Positions 7,171-7,216 of a stretch of 7,216 nucleotides of DNA are shown in pieces (the stretch's first letter is position 1; each line of letters opens with the position of its first letter). The stretch covers positions 1 through 7,216 of the forward strand of contig QHTP01000228.1 in NCBI GenBank assembly GCA_003220855.1, in the 5' to 3' direction. Under the pieces are notes generated by a model. It searched no databases. It was given only the letters and a program-made list of their open reading frames with translations, and was not told where the DNA came from. Made by a program: the position numbers and the translations under genes. Source of the stretch: Gemmatimonadota bacterium. Lineage in GTDB: Bacteria > Gemmatimonadota > Gemmatimonadetes > Gemmatimonadales > GWC2-71-9.

Positions 7171-7216
7171 TAAGGACGTACACCATCGCTCACCGGACCC
7201 TCACGTTACGGCGGCC
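7171..7216. other. Window end, no recognisable feature
   Basis: The last 46 bases after the tRNA contain no gene start with a ribosome site, no hairpin with a T run and no second tRNA. A downstream gene may begin beyond the window. Confidence 0.4.

Noticed and set aside
6992..7186. Small minus-strand frame with TGLEPVRA...RFSRPPPYQLG
   Set aside because: This is antisense translation of the tRNA-Ser gene, a well-known source of spurious protein predictions.
1..7216. A new multi-gene defence, mobile or biosynthetic system
   Set aside because: No nuclease, transposase, integrase, toxin-antitoxin pair, repeat array or biosynthetic cluster was seen. The genes are housekeeping, envelope and exported proteins.

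Overview
The window looks like ordinary chromosomal DNA from a GC-rich, probably Gram-negative soil-type bacterium. It carries four protein-coding loci and one tRNA and shows no mobile element, CRISPR array or phage signal. Coding third positions are strongly G/C. The mix of a DUF2723/GT117-type membrane protein, a secreted YVTN-type beta-propeller and an exported M61 peptidase suggests a Gemmatimonadota-like organism. That assignment rests on family knowledge, not on a search.

The left half (1-3648) is on the + strand. It starts inside purH, the last two steps of IMP synthesis, with about 90 N-terminal residues lying outside the window. Three bases after the purH stop comes a 780-residue multi-pass membrane protein of the DUF2723 family, a GT-C-fold glycosyltransferase-like protein. 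The two genes are probably co-transcribed by position rather than by shared function.

The middle (3645-6947) is on the - strand and converges on the left half. The DUF2723 gene and the propeller locus overlap by four bases, CTAG, in which both stop codons are embedded. Read in its own direction, this block starts with a secreted M61-family metallopeptidase (6947 down to 5328). After 68 bases comes a beta-propeller locus (5259 down to 3645). The propeller locus is unusual in two ways. Its signal-peptide part and its propeller part are in different reading frames, with what looks like one missing blade segment at about 5047. Its propeller also runs in frame into a transmembrane helix and a second, uncharacterised domain that I would normally expect as a separate protein.

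The right end (6948-7216) holds an intergenic region with a perfect 18-base palindrome, then a tRNA-Ser(UGA) on the + strand with an irregular D arm. The last 46 bases show nothing recognisable. I see no clear new multi-gene system. The strongest lead is the broken and fused propeller locus.
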